Source of the DNA: Photobacterium chitinilyticum
GTDB taxonomy: Bacteria; Pseudomonadota; Gammaproteobacteria; Enterobacterales; Vibrionaceae
Length of the DNA: 64,000 nt
Direction of reading: 5' to 3'
NCBI RefSeq assembly: GCF_004104355.1
Contig: NZ_RJLM01000002.1
Coordinates: forward strand, 187,168 to 251,167
Part shown: positions 58,903 through 64,000 of the stretch, in pieces
Layout of the letters: each line of letters starts with the position of its first letter
Numbering within the stretch: position 1 is the first letter of the stretch
Translations under genes and position numbers: made by a program
Notes under the pieces: model-generated
The model's input: the letters and a program-made list of their open reading frames with translations, nothing else
Told to the model about the DNA's origin: nothing
Database searches by the model: none

Positions 58903-61900
58903 CTAGCCCAATTTTTTAAACTCGACAGTATTCTCTTCTGCCAGCTGCTGCTCCAGTTTATGCGCCACAAACTCCGGACTGTTGGTATGTCGAGCCAGCA
59001 AACTATACACAACAGGGATCACCAACAGGGTAAAGAAGGTTGCTACCAGTATCCCTGTCAATACCACAATACCAATAACGAACCGAGTTTCTGCTCCCGC
59101 CCCTGTTGCCAGGATCAAAGGCACGGCACCAGCCGCCGTCGTAATCGCCGTCATCAGGATCGGACGTAACCGAGCCACCGAGGCCTCCTCAATAGCCTGC
59201 TCAAACGTCATCCCCTGATCGCGTAATTGATTGGCGAACTCAACAATCAATATCCCATTCTTTGCTGCCAGCCCAACCAACATAATGATCCCGATCTGCG
59301 AATAAATATTTAAGCTCTGATCGGTAAAATACAGCCCAAGCAATGCCCCGAACGTTGCCAGCGGCACCGTCAGCATGATCACCAACGGGTGAATATAGCT
59401 CTCAAACTGTGCAGCCAATACCAGAAACACCACCACCAGAGCCAATATAAACACAAATAATACCGAGGAGCTGGAATCCTGATAGTCCTGCGATGCTCCT
59501 TTGTAATTCACAACAGCATCGGCAGGCAGAAACTGCCGAACCAGTTCATTCAAGTAAGACAGCCCTTCTCCCAGGGTGTAGTTATCCGCAAGATTGGCCT
59601 CAATGGTAATAGCCCTCACTCGGTTATAGCGGTTTAGCTGCGGCGCGCTGGCAAACTCTGTCACGGTGATCAAACTAGAGAGCGGGATCAACTCATCACT
59701 GCGATCCGAACGAACGTACAAATTACTGAGATCGGCGGCGGTATTCTGCCTTTCTCGCTGGCCTTCAATCACTACATCATATTCTTCGCCACGCCACTTA
59801 TAAGTGGTAACCAACCTAGAGCCAAGCATCGACTCCAAAGTCTGGCCGATATCACGAAGCGATACCCCGAGATCACCGGCCCTGTCACGATCAATCTGAA
59901 TTCGGAGCTGGGGCTTGGTTTCCTTATAATCATGGTCAACACTGGTCAGCCGCGGATTTTCTGCCACTTTATCAAGCAAGATATCCCGCCACTGAGCAAG
60001 CTCTTCATAACTGCTGCCTCCGAGAACAAACTGTACTGGTTTGCCGACCCCGCGGCCAAACGGCTGGCGCATGACCGGAAACGCCCTTACTCCGGCCAAA
60101 TCAGACAATCTGCGATGAATGTCGCCAATGATTGCCGAGGCACCGCGTCGCAGCGCCCAATCTTCCAGCACCACAATGGCAAAACCGTTGGAAAAGTCCT
60201 CGAGCCGCCCCCAGCCACGCGGAGCACGCACCAGCAAACGCTTGATCTCTCCGGACTCAACCAAGGGCATTAGCCGGTGCTCAATTTCATTCATGTAAGG
60301 CTGCATAAATGCATAGCTAGCCCCCTGCGGCCCGTTGATAATGATAAACATCGCCCCCCGATCTTCCCGCGGGGCAAATTCCGACGGGATCCGACTTGCC
60401 AGCCAACCGCTGCCCGCCAACGCAATCACCATGATCCCGGCAATCAAGTACGGACGCTTAAGCCAACTATCGAGTACCTGACGATAAAATGCAGTTACCG
60501 AAGCCAGGATATGGCCTGTTTTTCTCACCAGCCAAGGCTCATGTTCTACACGACGCATTATCTTCGAGCCCATCATCGGGCTTAGCGTCAACGCGACCAG
60601 TGACGATAGAATTACGGCCGTACTGATAGCAATCGAAAATTCACGGAACAGCTTGCCCAAGTCTCCTTCCAAAAAACCAATCGGCAAAAATACGGACACC
60701 AGTACGACAGTGGTGGCAATGATCGCAAAGCTCACTTGGCGGGCCCCCAGAAAAGCTGCTTTTAACGGTGGTTCTCCCAGTTCGATGCGGCGATGAATGT
60801 TTTCCAGCATCACGATGGCATCATCGACCACAATGCCGATTGCCAATATCAGCGCCAGTAAGGTCAGCAGGTTAATGGTAAAGCCCAGTGCATACAGCAC
60901 CGTAAAACTGCCAATCAACGATACCGGCAATGTCAGCACCGGGATCAGCATTGCGCGAACACTGCCGAGAAACAGATAAATCACCAGAACGACCAGCAGC
61001 AAGGCAATCAGCAAGGTCTTATAGACCTCATCTATCGAGGCCTGAATAAACACCGATGAATCATACGAGCGCTTGATTTCCATGCCTTCCGGCAGGGTCG
61101 GATTTAACTTATCAACCAGGGTATTGACGGCCCTGGCCACCTGCAGGGTGTTGGCCGTCGACTGGCGGTTGATCCCCAGCCCAATCATGTCTTGGGTATT
61201 GCCCCGGAAGGTAATTCGCTCTTCTTCGGCCGCCAGATCTACCCGGGCAACATCACCTAACCGGATCAAATGACCATCCGTCCCGGCACCAACCACCAGC
61301 CTGGCGAAGTCCTCTGGCGCGACAAAGCTGCGTTGGGTACGGATAGAGAACTGCCGGCTCTGCGACTCGATTGTTCCGGCTGGCAGCTCGACATTATCGG
61401 CACGCAAGGCGTCTTCAATATCCGTCACGGTCAATCCCCGGGCAGCCAGCTTCTGCCTGTCTATCCAGATCCTCAAAGCATATTCCTTACCACCGCCAAT
61501 GCGAATATTGGCGATGCCGTCAATGACCGAAAAACGATCGACAAGATACCGGCGGGCATAATCGGTCAGCTCCAGTGTCCCCATCCGATCGGACACTAGG
61601 TTCAACCACATGATCACTTCCGAGCTTCCTGCCGCTTTTTGAACCTCTGGCGGCTCGGCCTCGTCCGGCAAATTGTTCAGGATCCCGGAAATCCTGTCCC
61701 GGACGTCATTGGCAGCAGCATCTATATCGCGACCAATGCCAAATTCCAATGTCACCGTCGAACGTCCATCGCGACTTTGCGAGCTGATATTGCGGATCCC
61801 TTCCAGCCCGGAAATGCGATCTTCCACCAGCTGGGTAATGCTGGTTTCAACAATTGAGGCCGACGCCCCGCGGTAGCTGGTAGAAACGGTAACAATGGGA

Positions 61901-62025
61901 GGATCGATATTGGGATATTCGCGCAGCGGCAACCTCTCATAGGCCACCAGGCCAAAGGTGATCAGCAGCAAACTGATCACCGAGCCAAACACAGGGCGTT
62001 TGACCGAGATATCAGTCAATAACAT
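58903..62025 (-). CDS. RND family efflux transporter, inner-membrane pump (HAE1/MexB-like)
   Basis: 1040 aa, 12 TM helices with two large periplasmic loops. The N-terminus is 'RPVFGSVISLLLITFGLVAY'. 'ALILAIGIVVDDAIVMLENI' carries the paired Asp of TM4 for proton translocation. 'PREDRGAMFIIINGPQGASY' marks the second half, and 'AGAVPLILATGAGAETRFVI' lies near the end. It exports drugs, dyes or lipids, driven by protons. Its start overlaps the adaptor gene's TGA by one base, so they are co-translated. No outer-membrane channel gene is here; a TolC encoded elsewhere is assumed. Confidence 0.93.
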   Translation of the reverse strand: MLLTDISVKRPVFGSVISLLLITFGLVAYERLPLREYPNIDPPIVTVSTSYRGASASIVETSITQLVEDRISGLEGIRNISSQSRDGRSTVTLEFGIGRDIDAAANDVRDRISGILNNLPDEAEPPEVQKAAGSSEVIMWLNLVSDRMGTLELTDYARRYLVDRFSVIDGIANIRIGGGKEYALRIWIDRQKLAARGLTVTDIEDALRADNVELPAGTIESQSRQFSIRTQRSFVAPEDFARLVVGAGTDGHLIRLGDVARVDLAAEEERITFRGNTQDMIGLGINRQSTANTLQVARAVNTLVDKLNPTLPEGMEIKRSYDSSVFIQASIDEVYKTLLIALLLVVLVIYLFLGSVRAMLIPVLTLPVSLIGSFTVLYALGFTINLLTLLALILAIGIVVDDAIVMLENIHRRIELGEPPLKAAFLGARQVSFAIIATTVVLVSVFLPIGFLEGDLGKLFREFSIAISTAVILSSLVALTLSPMMGSKIMRRVEHEPWLVRKTGHILASVTAFYRQVLDSWLKRPYLIAGIMVIALAGSGWLASRIPSEFAPREDRGAMFIIINGPQGASYAFMQPYMNEIEHRLMPLVESGEIKRLLVRAPRGWGRLEDFSNGFAIVVLEDWALRRGASAIIGDIHRRLSDLAGVRAFPVMRQPFGRGVGKPVQFVLGGSSYEELAQWRDILLDKVAENPRLTSVDHDYKETKPQLRIQIDRDRAGDLGVSLRDIGQTLESMLGSRLVTTYKWRGEEYDVVIEGQRERQNTAADLSNLYVRSDRSDELIPLSSLITVTEFASAPQLNRYNRVRAITIEANLADNYTLGEGLSYLNELVRQFLPADAVVNYKGASQDYQDSSSSVLFVFILALVVVFLVLAAQFESYIHPLVIMLTVPLATFGALLGLYFTDQSLNIYSQIGIIMLVGLAAKNGILIVEFANQLRDQGMTFEQAIEEASVARLRPILMTAITTAAGAVPLILATGAGAETRFVIGIVVLTGILVATFFTLLVIPVVYSLLARHTNSPEFVAHKLEQQLAEENTVEFKKLG

Positions 62026-63098
62026 CAGCCCGCCTCCTGATAGCTAAAACGCTCGCCCGTGCGGGTCTCAACAGCCTGTCCGGGTCTTACCCGTTGGATC
62101 CCCCGGGTAATAATGTGTTCGCCTTCCGCAACACCACTGAGGATTTCAGCCTCTCCCCGGCTGCGAAAGCCGACTTCGACCAGGCGCTGCTCAACAATAT
62201 TCTCCCTGTTGACGACAAACAAATAATTGTCGCGCTGTCGCGGGACCAGGGCTTCTTCCGGCACCACCAGTCCCTGCCGCTGCTCGACAATCAAACTTAG
62301 CGTCATGAGCATGCCGGGGCGTAGCAGTAGTTTTGGGTTGTTGATTTCAGCCCGTACCACAATTGCCCGCGTCAGCGGATTTACCCTGCTGTCGATCCCC
62401 GTCACGCTGCCGGCAAACAGCCGATCGGGAAAGGCAGCTACGCCTCCCTCAATGACGGAGCCTAGCCGCAACTGGCCGATAAACTGCTCCGGAACGGTAA
62501 AGTCGAGCTTGACCTTGACAAGATCATCGAGTGTGGTGATCACCGTCCCCGGCGTTAGCAATGCACCGGGGCTGATCTGGCGAAACCCCAACACGCCAGC
62601 AAACGGCGCCTGAATAAATCTGGCTTCCAGCTCAGCCTGATTCTGCGCCAGCACGGCACGGGCTATCTCTATATCGGTGAATAGCTTATCCAGCTCGGAG
62701 CTGGCAATCGTATTGCGCCTGACCAAGCCTTCAATCCGTTTATATTCCCGCTGCTGCTCTTTCAGATTGGCTTTGGCGGCGCGCATCTTGGCCTTCTGCT
62801 CACCCGATCTCAAGGTCACCAGCAGATCGCCGGCATTGACTTGCTGGCCATCTCTAAAATGTACCTGCTCGACTTTTTCAGTCACCTTGGCCGACACGAC
62901 CACCGATTCGCGAGATTTAATTGTGCCGAGTGCCTCGACCTCATGCCGGACATTCTGCCGACTCACCACCGCGACAATGACACTCGGAGTACCGCCTCGA
63001 GAAAACGAGGAATTCTGACTACGGGCCTGTTCCTTGTACCAAATTCCAGCCGCCAGGCCGGACACCAAGATAATACCGATGATCAAGGTTGTTCTCAT
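62025..63098 (-). CDS. RND efflux periplasmic adaptor (membrane-fusion protein)
   Basis: 357 aa. An N-terminal anchor (RTTLIIGIILVSGLAAGIWY) is followed by the lipoyl half-motif 'EALGTIKSRESVVVSAKV', a hairpin of helices (about 105-160: LKEQQREYKRIEGLVRRNTI), a beta-barrel (APFAGVLGFRQISPGALL) and the membrane-proximal domain (GLVVPEEALVPRQRDNYL). It bridges the pump and an outer-membrane channel. The frame extends to 63131, but ATG 63096-63098 starts the anchor and has AGGG upstream. It is first gene of the pump operon and divergent from the GAF regulator. Confidence 0.92.
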   Translation of the reverse strand: MRTTLIIGIILVSGLAAGIWYKEQARSQNSSFSRGGTPSVIVAVVSRQNVRHEVEALGTIKSRESVVVSAKVTEKVEQVHFRDGQQVNAGDLLVTLRSGEQKAKMRAAKANLKEQQREYKRIEGLVRRNTIASSELDKLFTDIEIARAVLAQNQAELEARFIQAPFAGVLGFRQISPGALLTPGTVITTLDDLVKVKLDFTVPEQFIGQLRLGSVIEGGVAAFPDRLFAGSVTGIDSRVNPLTRAIVVRAEINNPKLLLRPGMLMTLSLIVEQRQGLVVPEEALVPRQRDNYLFVVNRENIVEQRLVEVGFRSRGEAEILSGVAEGEHIITRGIQRVRPGQAVETRTGERFSYQEAG

Positions 63099-63312
63099 GG
63101 TCCCTGCCTGATAAAGAATCGCTGCGTCCAATCGAAAAGATAGTTATTTTTTAAGTATAGTGTGACAATAAATTACTGAATTTCCTGACTCAGCTGTGGA
63201 TAGATAGGCCGTAATTGTTCTTACTAATCCAGTATTTTCTAATCAGGGCTACATTCTTTTGCACAACAAACCGCTAAAATGCCCTCACATTAAATAAGCC
63301 GTTATAGTTTCT

Positions 63313-64000
63313 ATGCCCCCTCGTCATGCGTTGACCAAAGAGATTTGGCAAGCCTTTGTATCGCAGCCTTCTGTTGAGGCCAGCCTTCCCGATATGGATC
63401 CTCACTTACAGCAGGTCTGGGCGCGATGTCGTCGACAACAACGCCATGATCATTGGCCGGTTCCCCACCGGGCCAAAGGCGTGACATTCGACTCAATATT
63501 AAAAAGCAAAGCGTCTTTTCTGAATGTTGCCGTACCAGCTATTGAGGACATCTACGAATACCTGGAAAACGACAGCTGCGCCTTTCTCGTTTGCGATGAA
63601 ACCGGCTGTAGCTTATATGGCTGCGCTACCCCCGAAATGGAGGATAAGCTGCATGCTCTGGGCATCGCTGAAGGGGTGTACTGGCGGGAAGGTGTTATCG
63701 GCAACAACGCGATTTCCAGCGCCATGCATTTGGCCAAAGCAACCCAAACAACAGGCTATGAACATTTTAAACAGGCGCTGCACGATCTTGCTGTCTATGC
63801 CGCTCCAGTCTTTGATGGTAACGGCTCGGCACAAGGCTGTATTGCCTTGGTACTGCCCGTCGAAAAAGCGAGCGTATCCGCCCTTGGATTGATCCATTCT
63901 GCCGCCCGGGATATTGCCAGCCAAATGCGGGCCGAAAGTATGCTGACGGAATCGAATCAGCACTTATCCGAGGTACATGTGCTGCTGGAAGGCGTTGAGG
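63313..64000 (+). CDS. GAF-containing transcriptional regulator (AcoR/DhaR-like), partial at the window edge
   Basis: 229 complete codons, running off the right end. ATG 63313 gives 'MPPRHALTKEIWQAFVSQ', then 'DPHLQQVWARCRRQQRHDH', a typical N-terminus of AcoR/DhaR-like sigma-54-dependent activators ('SW.RC' motif). A GAF sensor follows at about 70-190 (SCAFLVCDETGCSLYGCATP, EGVYWREGVIGNNAISSAMH), and then a helix after which an AAA+ or PAS domain would come. Position 181 bp from the divergent RND adaptor suggests it could regulate the pump. The AAA+ domain is not visible, so sigma-54 dependence is inferred. Confidence 0.75.
   Translation, partial: MPPRHALTKEIWQAFVSQPSVEASLPDMDPHLQQVWARCRRQQRHDHWPVPHRAKGVTFDSILKSKASFLNVAVPAIEDIYEYLENDSCAFLVCDETGCSLYGCATPEMEDKLHALGIAEGVYWREGVIGNNAISSAMHLAKATQTTGYEHFKQALHDLAVYAAPVFDGNGSAQGCIALVLPVEKASVSALGLIHSAARDIASQMRAESMLTESNQHLSEVHVLLEGVE

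Overview
The window looks like a chromosomal segment of a marine gammaproteobacterium, most probably Vibrionaceae (Photobacterium/Vibrio-like). The evidence is the close similarity of RihA, TyrS and CpsG/ManC to enterobacterial and vibrio proteins, a lambda Bor homologue, strong GGAGG ribosome-binding sites, a moderate G+C content and the mix of housekeeping and surface genes. The genus is inferred; no rRNA or other phylogenetic marker is present.

Layout. 1-9.3 kb is a mosaic of stand-alone genes: the end of a membrane protein, a Bor/Iss-like lipoprotein, a secreted multidomain endonuclease I, a MerR-type gene remnant, a PaaI-like thioesterase, a NifX-like protein with a His/Gly tandem-repeat tail, a DM13 protein, a LysR regulator, tyrS, an apparently exported family II pyrophosphatase and rihA. 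9.4-16.9 kb holds two divergent operons. One encodes a Cache/HAMP adenylate cyclase and a lipoprotein solute-binding protein. The other encodes a Tat-exported solute-binding protein and a CPA1 antiporter with two cyclic-nucleotide-binding domains. No ABC permease or ATPase is present, so this looks like a self-contained cAMP sensing and ion-transport module.

17.2-46.6 kb (to 48.2 kb with a flanking beta-helix lipoprotein) is a large exopolysaccharide locus of the kind normally linked to exosortase A (XrtA/PEP-CTERM). A ten-gene minus-strand run (initiating sugar transferase, DUF3473-type deacetylase, FemAB, four glycosyltransferases, amidotransferase, ManC, ManB) diverges from a plus-strand run (export lipoprotein, chain-length protein, tyrosine kinase, outer-membrane barrel, ExeA-like ATPase). 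Next come an O-antigen-ligase/Wzy-like protein, a flippase, a second deacetylase, beta-helix proteins and a VanZ-like protein. No exosortase gene is present, and its usual slot between the TIGR03087-type glycosyltransferase and the amidotransferase is only about 20 bp. The right end carries a Tat-signal protein, a PqqD-like protein, an HprK-like kinase and a nucleotidyltransferase (the HPr-rel-A cassette), a putative protein-modification system of unknown purpose.

48.4-64 kb is mostly ordinary: an FMN reductase, an SLC1-type symporter, a PepF-like M3 peptidase, a small secreted protein, an exported tricorn-like protease, a small periplasmic protein, a peptide deformylase, dodecin, an isochorismatase-fold hydrolase, an RND efflux pair, and the start of a GAF-containing regulator (probably sigma-54-dependent) that runs off the right edge. 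I saw no rRNA, tRNA, CRISPR array, insertion sequence or prophage. Family names such as TIGR numbers are from memory and were not checked by search.
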